Assembly (NCBI RefSeq): GCF_014925405.1
Contig: NZ_AQHJ01000017.1
Location: forward strand, 1 to 18,469
DNA from: Pseudoalteromonas ulvae UL12
GTDB taxonomy: Bacteria; Pseudomonadota; Gammaproteobacteria; Enterobacterales; Alteromonadaceae
DNA length: 18,469 nt
Reading direction: 5' to 3'
The position numbers and the translations under genes are program-made. Below the pieces are notes generated by a model. That model saw nothing but the letters and a program-made list of their open reading frames with translations, was not told the origin of the DNA and did not search any database. Below are positions 1-10,065 of the stretch, in pieces (positions within the stretch are counted from its first letter, which is position 1; every line of letters starts with the position of its first letter).

Positions 1-298
1 AAGACATGTTGTAATGGGCTGAGCCCCCTTCAAACTTATCTATTGCCCACAATCGTTGTTGTGCAAATGACAACTGCTGAGGTACATTTCTTTCTTTTAC
101 ACGGGGTATAGCCTCTATTGCAGGCTTCTTAGCATAATTTTGTAAGAAATCGGCAATAGCGTGCTTGTTTTCAGAGATTCTGGCTTTTAGCTCTGCCGTA
201 AATTGTCCGCCTTTTTGCAGTTTAAAACCTAAACGTCCATTTTCTACGAACAGCTTTACACCGTTTTCTGCAGCTTCTCTTACAACTTCAGAAACCAT
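1..298 (-). CDS. NRPS, N-terminal docking domain and start of C domain, 3' end beyond window
   Basis: The first 99 codons of another synthetase are visible; the frame runs off the left edge without a stop. Residues 1-55 look like a third TubC-type docking domain: a helix, a hairpin around KLFVENGRLGFKLQ, then a basic helix from about 34 to 53. A condensation domain follows, with the entry motif LSFAQQRLWAID at 76-87 and HYNM at 95-98, as in LCL-type C domains of the two upstream proteins. The ATG shares one base with the upstream TAA stop, and a purine-rich GAGGGG on the minus strand (positions 312-307) lies 8 bases before it, a plausible ribosome binding site. This protein should accept the peptide from the three-module synthetase. 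Its module number and any chain-release domain cannot be seen. Confidence 0.87.
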   Translation of the reverse strand, partial: MVSEVVREAAENGVKLFVENGRLGFKLQKGGQFTAELKARISENKHAIADFLQNYAKKPAIEAIPRVKERNVPQQLSFAQQRLWAIDKFEGGSAHYNMS

Positions 299-360
299 TA
301 CAACCACCCCTCATCTTCTACTTCAAGATTTTCGCCTTCTTGAATGTCAACGGATTCAGC
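134..360 (-). other. Predicted docking interface 3 and TAATG overlap
   Basis: This segment encodes the last 20 residues of the three-module synthetase (ending LEVEDEGWL) and the first 55 of the next synthetase (third beta-hairpin docking domain). Stop and start overlap by one base as TAATG (300-296). The GAGGGG at 312-307 (minus strand) lies 8 bases before the ATG and is the best-looking ribosome binding site of the three junctions. Functional pairing is an inference. Confidence 0.65.
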
Positions 361-3300
361 TAGTTTTCGGTTTTCAACCAGTTGAGCTAACCCTCCGATG
401 GATTGGGCTTCGATAAGCTCTGGCACTGTTAAGCAAATGTCATATTCTGTGTTTAGTAGATACATAAACTGGATCAGCATTAAAGAGTTGCCACCTAGTT
501 CAAAAAAGCCTGATGTCATGCTAATAGCAGATGAATCGATATTCAGGAATCGAGCTGTCAATTCAGCTAAATTCAGCTCTGTTTCAGTGACAGGTGCTAC
601 GACGGTTTCTGTTTGAATAATAGCTTCAGGCTCAGGAAGAAGCTGATGATTAACTTTGCCGTTGGCGGTAATTGGCAATGATGAAATTACATTGACGTAC
701 TTAGGAACCATGTATTCCGGTAGCATTGTACTCAATTGCGAAACCACACTGGCCACATCAATCGCATCTGTCGAAACCAGATAAGCGCATAATGCCGCAT
801 GACCATTTACATCTTTTGCAATTACTTCCAGTCCGTTAAGCTTAACCACCTTGTTAATCGCAGATTCCACTTCGCCAATTTCAATGCGATAGCCATTCAG
901 CTTGATTTGATTATCAACACGACCAATGTAGTCAAGTTCACCAACGCTATTCCACTTCACTAGATCACCTGTTTTATAAACAGGTACACGCAAATTGCTA
1001 GTAACAACTTGTTCTACAAAACGTGCCCGCGTATCAGCGCTACGGTTCAGATAGCCTGCGCTTACCGCAGTTCCCCCAACAACGAGTTCGCCTGGCGTAC
1101 CAATTGGCGCCAAAAGCCCATCTTCACCTACCACAAAACACATGTAACCCGGTAGCGGCATACCAATAGGCGGAGCTTGTTTATACATGCGACTAAAATC
1201 GATTTCATGAGTGGTAGCTACGACCGTTGTTTCTGTCGGGCCATAAGTATTGAGCACTCGAACCTTATCCTTAAACTTGTCATACCACTGTTTTATTGAC
1301 TCTAGCTTCATCGCTTCACCACCAACAATACATGTTGTAAGTGATGTAAGACGATCAACATCTTGCATCATAGCTTCCCGCGCCATAACAGCCCAGAACG
1401 CTGTTGGTAACGACATAACAGATACAGAATTAGCTTGGATAAACTGAGCTAAGCCCTCTAGATCCGATTGTAATTGGCTTGGTTTCATAACGAGCGTGCG
1501 CCCGCTCAACACGGATAAACATAACTCTTCAATAAAAATATCGAAGCTGATATTGGAGAACTGCAATACTCGATCACGCTCTGTCAATTGATAGCGAGCA
1601 TTTACCGCCGCACAATAGCTACTCAAGTTAGCATGCGTAACTTGTACGCCTTTTGGCTTACCCGTTGTTCCTGAGGTATAGATGATGTACGCGACTTGTT
1701 CAGTTGAAGTAAGCGGTTCCTCAAGTATTCGATCTTCTTCGTCAAACCTTGCAAAAAGATCCGACAGTATTTGAGTATTAGCTCCCTTAAACACTGCATC
1801 TTGACTCAAACTTTCCTGAGTCAATACTGTCTTAATATTTGCATCGTCAATCATAAATTGAATACGATCAGCAGGATAAGTTGGAGAAAGCGGTACATAA
1901 GTTGCTCCTATCTTCCACAGAGCAAGTACGACAACAATTAAGTCGGTATTCGCCTCCATAAAGACACCCACAGGCTCATTTGGCGCTACGGCGTTCTCAA
2001 GCAATACGCAAGCTAACTGATTAACTTTATCGTTAAGCGCTTCGTATGTGAGCGTTCCTCTTTCGTCCACAACTGCGGTAGTCGTCAGTGCCTGCTGTGT
2101 GGCTCCCTCAAACAATTTCGTTGCATGGCTTAATGCTGTAGGTTCATTAATTTGGCCGCCCCAATGTAGGAGCTGCTCTATTTCAGCTTGGGCAAGTAAT
2201 GGTACGGTTGCTAAAGTAGAATGACCATTGCTATCTATCATGTCTGCAACAGCAGCGGCGAAATAAGCCAAGTATTGTTCAACCTGAGCCTGTGCAAAGT
2301 CGTCTACGCTCAGCTGTAGGTTTAATAATAAAGATTCGCTCGTCGGGTCATGGCTAAACAAAATATCGAATGCATAGTTTACTGATTCACCCACCTGCGT
2401 ATTAAGTTGCTGAAGTGGATTGACCCCTTCATCATTTCGGTCAGCTAAATCATTAGCAACATGAAAGTTCACGTAGTTAAACAGAGCACCAGAAAAGTCC
2501 ATACCTAGATCTTCCTGAATTTGTGCCACAGGATAATGACGATGCGCCCAAGTGTTGTTTAATTGGCAGCTCACTTGGGCAATAAACTGTACCCAACTAG
2601 AATTTTGTATATCCGCAACTACTGGTTGAGTATTGAGATAAAGACCAAGTGCTTGTTCACTGCCTGCTACTTCCAGACGACCATGACCTACTACTGAAGA
2701 CGTTGTCCTTGTAGTACCATTTACTTTTGCAAGCACATATAAATGTACTGCCAATAACACGATGCGAACCGGAACTCTTAAACGTTGCGCCAATTCAGTA
2801 AGAGCAATATTACGGCCCGATAGATCTAATTCCCCTTTGTAGTGGCGAGTTACGTCTTCACCACTCCATTTGAGCAGTGTTGCATCCGATAATAGTTGTT
2901 GGAAGTAAGCTTTAGATGACTCGCTGTCAATCGCTTGCAATTCTTCTGCAATGTACTGACTAAACTTAGGTAGTGTTGGGCGAGATATTAGCACTTGGCC
3001 GTTTATCAAGTCCTGATAATCTTTGCATAACTCTGTTATCAACGACGCCACACTCCAGCCATCTAAGATAGCGTGATGGTGAGATAGGACTATTGCAAAC
3101 TTGCCTGTATTTGAAAGAAATACATTAATGCGCCACTGTATTTCTTGATCAGAAAAATGATTATCACTCTCCTTTTCAAGGAATGACGATACCGTCTGTT
3201 GAAATTCCGTTTCATCCATCGTACGCAAGTCAAAAACTTGGTATGGCAATGCAATATGATTATGTACCAGCTGTAACATTCTTTCGGAAAGTGAGTCAAA

Positions 3301-6300
3301 ACTCGTACGCAAAATTTCATGACGAGCTACTGATGCATTCAGTGCTTGTACAAAACATTCTTCATGCCAATCTTCGGTGACCCAATACGGTTCCACAATG
3401 TGGTAGTTTCCGTCTTTCAATTGGTGATAAATCGAGCCCAGTTGTAAGTTAGACAAAGGATAAGCGTCTTCATATAAATCTAGATTAAGCTGTGCTCGTT
3501 CCGATTCACTTAACAAGGAAAACGCATCTACGGGGCCAACATTATTGCCGCCTTCTTCACCATCTAAATTTGCCACGAGCGTTTCAATTGTTTGGTGCAG
3601 CATCAAAGATTTAACGGAGACAGCAATGCCAGCACTCTTAGCCATATTCACTACTTTCACCATCAATATTGAATCTCCGCCTAGGCTGAAAAAGTTATCT
3701 CTAACACCTACACGTTCAACTTGGAGAGCCTGTTCCCACACGTAACAAAGTACTTCTTCTGCCTCATTGCTCGGTGGAATATATTGTTCGCTGCCGTAAG
3801 CAGTCGCATCTGGCTCAGGTAATGCTTTACGATCGACCTTACCTGTCACTGTAATGCTAAACTTTGGAACACAGACAAATGCCGATGGGATCATGTAACT
3901 AGGCAAACTCGAACCTAGTTGCGTTCTGACGTCTTCTGGCGTCAAATTTGATTGCGTTTCAAGATAAGCAATAAGTTGATTATCGCCAGCTTGATTTTTG
4001 CGCACCAATACAACGGCAGCCGAAACTTTTGGCAGTACATTTAATCGTGCTTCTATTTCAGATAGCTCAACACGAAACCCTCTGACTTTGACCTGATGGT
4101 CATTTCGACCAAGAAACTCAATCGTGCCATCTTTCCTGATCAAAGCCTGATCACCCGTGCAGTAAATGCGTTCACCTTTAGTAGTGAGTGAATTGTTGAT
4201 GAATTTTTCTCGTGTCATCTCAGGCAAGTTACGATAACCGCGCGCTAGGCCCGGCCCTCCAACCGATAACTCACCCACAACTCCTGTTGGCACCAATTCA
4301 CCTTGTGCATCTAAAACGAATATTTGCGTGTTACTTAAAGGGCCTCCTATAGGAACAATTTTGTCGTCAGCCAATTGGCATAGTGTGGCATCAAAATATG
4401 TTGCGTCTATCACGGACTCAGTTTGACCGTATATATTGAAGCAACGAGCCTGCGCACTGAGCATATTACGTAAGCGACGCAAATCACGTCCATGCCACGC
4501 TTCTGAACCTACCAATACATGACTGATCGTATCAAGTTGCGTTCCCTTTCCTTCTGTGTATTCCATCATGCTGCGCAATAGGCTTGGTACAACATCGATA
4601 AATGTCACTCGATTGTTCGCAATAATGTTACATAGTACTTCTGTATCGAGTAACCACTCTTTGCGACACAAAACAAGTTTGCCCCCTGTGGACAAGCTTT
4701 TAACAATATCGCCTAAGAAGATATCTACGGATAGTCCTGCCATTTGGAGTACCGTTGGCGGAGTGTTAACAAGATCAAAGGCATCATCCCATCCGTAAAA
4801 ACGTGCAATCATGGCTTGGTGCTCAACCATTACGCCTTTAGCTTTACCCGTAGTGCCTGAGGTATAAGTCATATATGCGATATGATCAGATCGAACCATT
4901 TGAGCTGATACTGCAGAAGGTTCAATAACTGTTGTAAGGATTTCATCAATAGTAATGACTGGCGTGTTTCCTTGCTCAATTAGTCGAGAAGCATGATCTA
5001 CGATGACCAATGGCGCTGCGCTATCAGTTAGAATATGTGCGATTCTTTCATTCGGAAGCTCATCATCGATTGGCACATAAGCCAAGCCCGCTTTCAAGAT
5101 ACCCAATACAGTCACTACTGAAGCAACTGTTCTCTCCATACTGATAGCAATAAAAGTTTCAGGCGCCCAGCCTTTATCGATGATAAATACTGCGACTCGA
5201 GTAGCCAGTTCATTAACTTCTTGGTAGGTATATGATTTATCTCCATCTACCAATGCGATAGTCATTGGTGTTTTTTGGGATTGTATGTCTATCAAGTCGT
5301 GAATCGTCATGTCCTTTGGAAATGCACGTTCATTATCATTGAAGTCACACAACAAGAACTGGCGCTCTTTGGCTGATACCACTGGCAACGTGGACAACGG
5401 TTGCTGTAGAAAATCTGGTGAAGCCATCGCTGTGAGTAAAGTAGCAAACCTATCGGCAAACTGTTCTACTGTTGAAGCGGAATACAACTGCGTGTTGAAT
5501 TCAAAACTCAATTCCAATTCGTGCTCTGCTTCACTGACATCTAGAGTTAAATCAAATTGCGCAGTTGTGTGTACTTCATCCAGCACATCAAAGGTCACGT
5601 CTTCAAGTGCCAAATCTTGTGATTCAATGGTGTCGACAGATAAGGCTATTTGGAATATCGGCGAATAGCTGGCACTACGTTCAGGCTGTAATGCTTCTAC
5701 CAACATTTCAAACGATAATGATTGATGGGCTTGAGCAGAAACGTTCACCCCTTTCACATATTCGAGGTATTGCGATAGCGTCAACTCCTTCCGGTAATCA
5801 GTTCTCAACGCAATCATGTTGATAAAAAAGCCAATCAACGGCGCGATTTCGCTGTTTAATCTATTCGCGCTAGGCGTACCAATTACGATGTCTTCTGCTT
5901 GACTATGACGAGCAACAAATATCGACAATGCCGCATGCATGATCATAAACAAGCTACAATCGCTGTCCTGAGCAAGCTGCTTAAGTCCTTTTAATACAGC
6001 TTTGTCGACTGAAAATTTCACCAGTGAACCTTGATTTTCCAGCACTTGTGGTCGTGCAAAGTCTAAAGGTAAATCATGCACAGGAGGGATGCCGGCTAAT
6101 TGATTTTTCCAATAAACCAAATCGTCTTCGAATGCACCTTGTGTATGCTTTTCTCGTTGCCAAAATGCATAGTCTTTGTACTGAATTGGCAAATCATTAA
6201 GTACTGGTGCTTGGTTGCCTTGAGAATATGCTTTGTACAAAGTGATAAATTCATCAACCAAGATCTTCATTGACCAGCCATCTGATGCAATGTGATGCAT

Positions 6301-9300
6301 GTTGAATAATATAAATTTGCCTAATTGACCTGCTTCAACAAAAGACACCTTAAGGAGCACATCCGCATCAAGTTGGAAAGTTTGCTGGCTGTGTTGCTCT
6401 ATCAACTCCGTTAACAACGCTGGCTCAAAATCATCATTGACAGTTAAATCAATACAATTAAGCTGGAATGGCTGGTGTTTAAGAATTTCCTGCCATGCGC
6501 CTGCTTCATCGTGTTTGAATACAGTCCTTAACACTTGATGTCGTTCGACAATTTTTGAAAGTGCCTGCTCTGCACAACGTATGTTAAATTCGCCAGACAC
6601 TTTCATTGCCAATGGCATGTTGTATTGTGTTGAACCACTTTCTAACTGATCAATAAACCACAAACGTTGTTGAGCGAATGACAAAGGAAGTCGATTATTT
6701 TGCGTACAAGGAGTAATTTTTTCACATTTACTTCCTGAATGAACTAAATCTTCAACTGCATTAGCTAACCCAGCAAGGTTTTTTTGTTCAAAAACTACCT
6801 GAACTGATAAATCAATATTAAATGTTTGATTAATCTCCGAGACCAATTGAATCGCGGTTAATGAATGCCCGCCAAGCTTAAAGAAATTATCAAAACGGGA
6901 AATAAACTCCACTTGTAAAAGTTGAGCCCATAGCTTTGCTAGCTGCTTTTCTGTCGGTGTTTCAGGTGCAGATATTTCACTGCTTCGTTGCATTGATTCC
7001 TGAATTTTTGGTAATGATTTATAATCAACTTTTCCGTTTGTAGTTAACGGAATTGACGCTATTTGGCTCAGCGCAGAAGGCACCATATATTCTGGTAGTT
7101 GTTCTGCTAAATAGCTTGTCACGGCATCAGCCGACAACTCCGTTGAAGAAACAAAATATGCAACAATACGTTTTTGACCGCTCTGTTCATCAACCGTGAC
7201 TACTGCCTGTGAAATATCCTTGTGTTTAGTGAGCTGTACTTCAATTTCTGATAATTCAACCCTGTACCCACGAATTTTGACCTGATTATCGATACGGCCC
7301 GCGTACTCTAATTCACCTTTGTAATTGAAATTGGCGAGATCACCTGTTTTGTACCCGCGTGTAAATGTACCGTCAAGTCTTTGGAATGTAACAAATCGTG
7401 CCGTTTGATCTGCTGGTCGATTCAAATATCCACGTGCCACGCCACTACCGGCAACCAGTAACTCTCCAGTTACTCCTTGCGGCAAAATATTGTTTTTCTC
7501 ATCAACAACGTAGGTCTGTACATGACCAAATGGAACGCCAATAGGAATAGTCGAGTTTTGAGTGTAGGCCTTGGTTACACGAAATGATGAAGCAACAACC
7601 GTAGTTTCTGTTGGCCCATATGTGTTAATTAATGTAGGACGCTTTGCACTTTCGAACCAGCGATTAACAAGCTCAAGATTAACGGCTTCTCCTCCAATAA
7701 TGACTATACGCATTGATTTGGGCAGAGCGTCGTTGTAACGACTGATTTGATGCCAAAACGCTGTAGGTAAACTTACAACTGAAATTGAGAATTCATGACA
7801 TAAACTCCAAAAAGCGTCTACGCTACTCATCCAACGCTCATCGCGCAGCACTAACGCGGCTCCTTGGCTTAGCGTAACGAAACACTCTTCAATGGAAATA
7901 TCAAATGAGAATGATGAGAATTGCAACACATTGTCAAAGCTTGTAATTTGGTATTCCTGCTGAGCCGCCGCAACATAATGGTTCAGTTGGTCGTGCTCAA
8001 TCATCACTCCTTTTGGCACTCCTGTAGAACCAGACGTGTACATTAAATAGGCCAATGAATCGTCAATTATTTCTACCTTAGGCTTCTCAGTTGACTGATT
8101 TTCTAAAGCGACCTTATCTAAGTTTATTTTCGTAGTTACCTCACCGAGTAGCAATTCCGTCACGCTGTTGGTGATAAGTAATGCAGGCTGAGAGTCTTTA
8201 AGTACTAGTTCAATTCGATTTGCAGGACTATCAGGATCAATTGGAGTATATGCTGCTCCCGCTTTAAGAGTAGCAAGCATTGCCACAACCATTTGTTCTG
8301 AGCGTGGTAAACATAGCGCTACAATATCGCCTGGCTCAAGACCTTTTTGAATGAAATAGTTAGCCAGTTGATTTGATTTCGATTCAAGCTGTTGATAAGT
8401 CATGTGATAGATTGAATCATTCTGTACCCAAGTCAATGCACGTGCATTAGGGCTAGCTTCAGCCCAAGATTCAAAATCCCTAAGAACCGAATTAGGTGAT
8501 TCAATTGGACTATCTGAACAAGACAATTCCATAACGTGAATAGCTGTTTCTGGATCAATAATTGTTAACTCTGAAACTTGCTTTTGCGGGCTTTTACTAA
8601 CGTCAATTACCATAGCCTCAAATGATTTGAACACTCTCTCCATAGCATCAAAATCGAACAAGTCTGTATTGTAAACAAGCTCAAACAGTATGGTGTCACC
8701 TTCATCGATTGCATCCAATTCAAGGTCGAACTTAGCAAAAGACTCACCAGAAGAAACAGGTGTAAACCGCACGTCTTTCAGGTCTGATTCAGATGCTTCA
8801 TATGTATCCATAGAAAACATGATTTGAAACGCAGGGTTGTATGCTAAATTTCGCTCTATATTTAGCGTTGCCAGCACTTCATCAAATGGAAGGTACTGAT
8901 TAACTTGCGCATCTACATTGACCTGTTTTACGTGCTCAAGGAATTCAAAGAAAGTCAGGTTCGAATCATAAGTGGTACGTAATACAAGGGTATTGACAAA
9001 CATGCCGATAAGCGACTCAAGCCCTTGTTGCTTGCGATTAGCAGCTGGAGTACCTATAACGACATCAGATTGGCCACTGTATCTTGCAATAAACACAGCG
9101 AAAGCAGCATGCAATAGCATAAACATTGTCGCACCAGTTTGCTCAGATAGCTTTCTAAGCGCGGCAGTATGAGATTGACTTAAGCGGCGGCGCTTCTTGA
9201 TACCATTATTCGTTTGACGAGCTGGCCTTGGAAAATCAATTGGAAATTGATGCAATAACGGTAAGTCTTCTAGTTGTGACTTCCAATACGCTATTTGCTC

Positions 9301-10065
9301 GTCCAGTAGGCCATTTTCCATCCATTGCTGTTGCGTATACGCATAATCGGCATACTGTATCGGCATCTTTGGAAGCTCAGCAGCATCGCCGATAATCATT
9401 GCTTCATAAATGGCGACAAATTCTTCAATAAGCAAAGAAATTGAAAAACCATCACCCGCTATATGATGAATATTAAGGATCAAAAACTGGCGCGAACTAC
9501 TCGTTTCTATCAAATCAGCTCGAACCATCAAATCTTTTGTTAAATCAAAAGGCTGAATAACAGTTCTGTACAGTAAAGCAGTTAACTCGTCCCCTTCTGC
9601 ATCTGTTTTTTGAAATCCAATTTCAATTTGCGCATCTTCATTGACTTTTTGCCATGCTTGCCCGTCATCTTCAAAGTAAATTGAGCGCAAGATTTCATGG
9701 CGCTGCACGATCTGTTGCAGCGCTCGATTAGCTATTTGTGTATCAAATTGGCCTTCAACTTCCAAAACGCGAGACATATTATAGTGTTCGCTAGCGCCTT
9801 CCATACGGTCGATCAACCATAAACGCTTTTGAGCGAAAGACAGTGGGAGTTTATTCTTATCCAATTGAGCAGTGCAAGGACTGATCACATCCATCGATTC
9901 CAACATCTTTAAATGTGTCACGATAGGCGCTTTCTTCGCTTTTATCGTCTCAATAATTTCAGACGTAACGCGACCTTTAGGTGCATCTATTTTTAGTGCT
10001 TCGCCATCCAGATAAAGTTGGATATCTTGCTGTTTTAATTCAGTTATTAGCTGGTTGATGCTCAT
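298..10065 (-). CDS. Three-module NRPS, docking domain-(C-A-T)x3
   Basis: This 3255-residue protein performs three elongation steps. Domains in order: TubC-type docking domain (1-52); C1 (70-500, HHIAGDG 200-206); A1 (525-1020, YTSGSTG 676-682, NTYGPTE 814-820, Lys1012); T1 (LGGHSL, Ser1068); C2 (1118-1560, HHIASDG 1257-1263); A2 (1580-2085, YTSGTTG 1734-1740, NIYGQTE 1877-1883, Lys2076); T2 (LGGDSI, Ser2132); C3 (2195-2625, HHAILDG 2330-2336); A3 (2640-3145, YTSGTTG 2796-2802, NTYGPTE 2939-2945, Lys3137); T3 (LGGNSL, Ser3194). All active-site motifs are present. C1 and C2 begin with the SFAQ(K/Q)RLW motif of LCL domains; C3 begins YPLSNLQLG and belongs to a different subtype. Specificity residues are DIESIGTVVK (A1), DIGDLGIIDK (A2) and DIESIGTVVK (A3), read as Lys/Arg-like, ornithine-like and Lys/Arg-like. 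It ends in an acidic tail (LEVEDEGWL), with no thioesterase or reductase, so the chain must pass to the next protein. The start overlaps the upstream stop (ATGA) and the stop overlaps the downstream start (TAATG). Confidence 0.97.
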   Translation of the reverse strand: MSINQLITELKQQDIQLYLDGEALKIDAPKGRVTSEIIETIKAKKAPIVTHLKMLESMDVISPCTAQLDKNKLPLSFAQKRLWLIDRMEGASEHYNMSRVLEVEGQFDTQIANRALQQIVQRHEILRSIYFEDDGQAWQKVNEDAQIEIGFQKTDAEGDELTALLYRTVIQPFDLTKDLMVRADLIETSSSRQFLILNIHHIAGDGFSISLLIEEFVAIYEAMIIGDAAELPKMPIQYADYAYTQQQWMENGLLDEQIAYWKSQLEDLPLLHQFPIDFPRPARQTNNGIKKRRRLSQSHTAALRKLSEQTGATMFMLLHAAFAVFIARYSGQSDVVIGTPAANRKQQGLESLIGMFVNTLVLRTTYDSNLTFFEFLEHVKQVNVDAQVNQYLPFDEVLATLNIERNLAYNPAFQIMFSMDTYEASESDLKDVRFTPVSSGESFAKFDLELDAIDEGDTILFELVYNTDLFDFDAMERVFKSFEAMVIDVSKSPQKQVSELTIIDPETAIHVMELSCSDSPIESPNSVLRDFESWAEASPNARALTWVQNDSIYHMTYQQLESKSNQLANYFIQKGLEPGDIVALCLPRSEQMVVAMLATLKAGAAYTPIDPDSPANRIELVLKDSQPALLITNSVTELLLGEVTTKINLDKVALENQSTEKPKVEIIDDSLAYLMYTSGSTGVPKGVMIEHDQLNHYVAAAQQEYQITSFDNVLQFSSFSFDISIEECFVTLSQGAALVLRDERWMSSVDAFWSLCHEFSISVVSLPTAFWHQISRYNDALPKSMRIVIIGGEAVNLELVNRWFESAKRPTLINTYGPTETTVVASSFRVTKAYTQNSTIPIGVPFGHVQTYVVDEKNNILPQGVTGELLVAGSGVARGYLNRPADQTARFVTFQRLDGTFTRGYKTGDLANFNYKGELEYAGRIDNQVKIRGYRVELSEIEVQLTKHKDISQAVVTVDEQSGQKRIVAYFVSSTELSADAVTSYLAEQLPEYMVPSALSQIASIPLTTNGKVDYKSLPKIQESMQRSSEISAPETPTEKQLAKLWAQLLQVEFISRFDNFFKLGGHSLTAIQLVSEINQTFNIDLSVQVVFEQKNLAGLANAVEDLVHSGSKCEKITPCTQNNRLPLSFAQQRLWFIDQLESGSTQYNMPLAMKVSGEFNIRCAEQALSKIVERHQVLRTVFKHDEAGAWQEILKHQPFQLNCIDLTVNDDFEPALLTELIEQHSQQTFQLDADVLLKVSFVEAGQLGKFILFNMHHIASDGWSMKILVDEFITLYKAYSQGNQAPVLNDLPIQYKDYAFWQREKHTQGAFEDDLVYWKNQLAGIPPVHDLPLDFARPQVLENQGSLVKFSVDKAVLKGLKQLAQDSDCSLFMIMHAALSIFVARHSQAEDIVIGTPSANRLNSEIAPLIGFFINMIALRTDYRKELTLSQYLEYVKGVNVSAQAHQSLSFEMLVEALQPERSASYSPIFQIALSVDTIESQDLALEDVTFDVLDEVHTTAQFDLTLDVSEAEHELELSFEFNTQLYSASTVEQFADRFATLLTAMASPDFLQQPLSTLPVVSAKERQFLLCDFNDNERAFPKDMTIHDLIDIQSQKTPMTIALVDGDKSYTYQEVNELATRVAVFIIDKGWAPETFIAISMERTVASVVTVLGILKAGLAYVPIDDELPNERIAHILTDSAAPLVIVDHASRLIEQGNTPVITIDEILTTVIEPSAVSAQMVRSDHIAYMTYTSGTTGKAKGVMVEHQAMIARFYGWDDAFDLVNTPPTVLQMAGLSVDIFLGDIVKSLSTGGKLVLCRKEWLLDTEVLCNIIANNRVTFIDVVPSLLRSMMEYTEGKGTQLDTISHVLVGSEAWHGRDLRRLRNMLSAQARCFNIYGQTESVIDATYFDATLCQLADDKIVPIGGPLSNTQIFVLDAQGELVPTGVVGELSVGGPGLARGYRNLPEMTREKFINNSLTTKGERIYCTGDQALIRKDGTIEFLGRNDHQVKVRGFRVELSEIEARLNVLPKVSAAVVLVRKNQAGDNQLIAYLETQSNLTPEDVRTQLGSSLPSYMIPSAFVCVPKFSITVTGKVDRKALPEPDATAYGSEQYIPPSNEAEEVLCYVWEQALQVERVGVRDNFFSLGGDSILMVKVVNMAKSAGIAVSVKSLMLHQTIETLVANLDGEEGGNNVGPVDAFSLLSESERAQLNLDLYEDAYPLSNLQLGSIYHQLKDGNYHIVEPYWVTEDWHEECFVQALNASVARHEILRTSFDSLSERMLQLVHNHIALPYQVFDLRTMDETEFQQTVSSFLEKESDNHFSDQEIQWRINVFLSNTGKFAIVLSHHHAILDGWSVASLITELCKDYQDLINGQVLISRPTLPKFSQYIAEELQAIDSESSKAYFQQLLSDATLLKWSGEDVTRHYKGELDLSGRNIALTELAQRLRVPVRIVLLAVHLYVLAKVNGTTRTTSSVVGHGRLEVAGSEQALGLYLNTQPVVADIQNSSWVQFIAQVSCQLNNTWAHRHYPVAQIQEDLGMDFSGALFNYVNFHVANDLADRNDEGVNPLQQLNTQVGESVNYAFDILFSHDPTSESLLLNLQLSVDDFAQAQVEQYLAYFAAAVADMIDSNGHSTLATVPLLAQAEIEQLLHWGGQINEPTALSHATKLFEGATQQALTTTAVVDERGTLTYEALNDKVNQLACVLLENAVAPNEPVGVFMEANTDLIVVVLALWKIGATYVPLSPTYPADRIQFMIDDANIKTVLTQESLSQDAVFKGANTQILSDLFARFDEEDRILEEPLTSTEQVAYIIYTSGTTGKPKGVQVTHANLSSYCAAVNARYQLTERDRVLQFSNISFDIFIEELCLSVLSGRTLVMKPSQLQSDLEGLAQFIQANSVSVMSLPTAFWAVMAREAMMQDVDRLTSLTTCIVGGEAMKLESIKQWYDKFKDKVRVLNTYGPTETTVVATTHEIDFSRMYKQAPPIGMPLPGYMCFVVGEDGLLAPIGTPGELVVGGTAVSAGYLNRSADTRARFVEQVVTSNLRVPVYKTGDLVKWNSVGELDYIGRVDNQIKLNGYRIEIGEVESAINKVVKLNGLEVIAKDVNGHAALCAYLVSTDAIDVASVVSQLSTMLPEYMVPKYVNVISSLPITANGKVNHQLLPEPEAIIQTETVVAPVTETELNLAELTARFLNIDSSAISMTSGFFELGGNSLMLIQFMYLLNTEYDICLTVPELIEAQSIGGLAQLVENRKLAESVDIQEGENLEVEDEGWL

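Noticed and set aside
5309..5668. 119-codon plus-strand open frame
   Set aside because: It lies antisense inside the C2-A2 region of the three-module synthetase, has a low-complexity Ser/Asn-rich translation and no recognisable domain; it is a shadow of the real gene.
9184..9198. Run of basic residues (KKRRR) in C1 of the three-module protein as a possible signal or insertion
   Set aside because: It sits in the variable linker between the two halves of the C domain, where other C domains here also vary; no frame disruption or foreign segment is seen.
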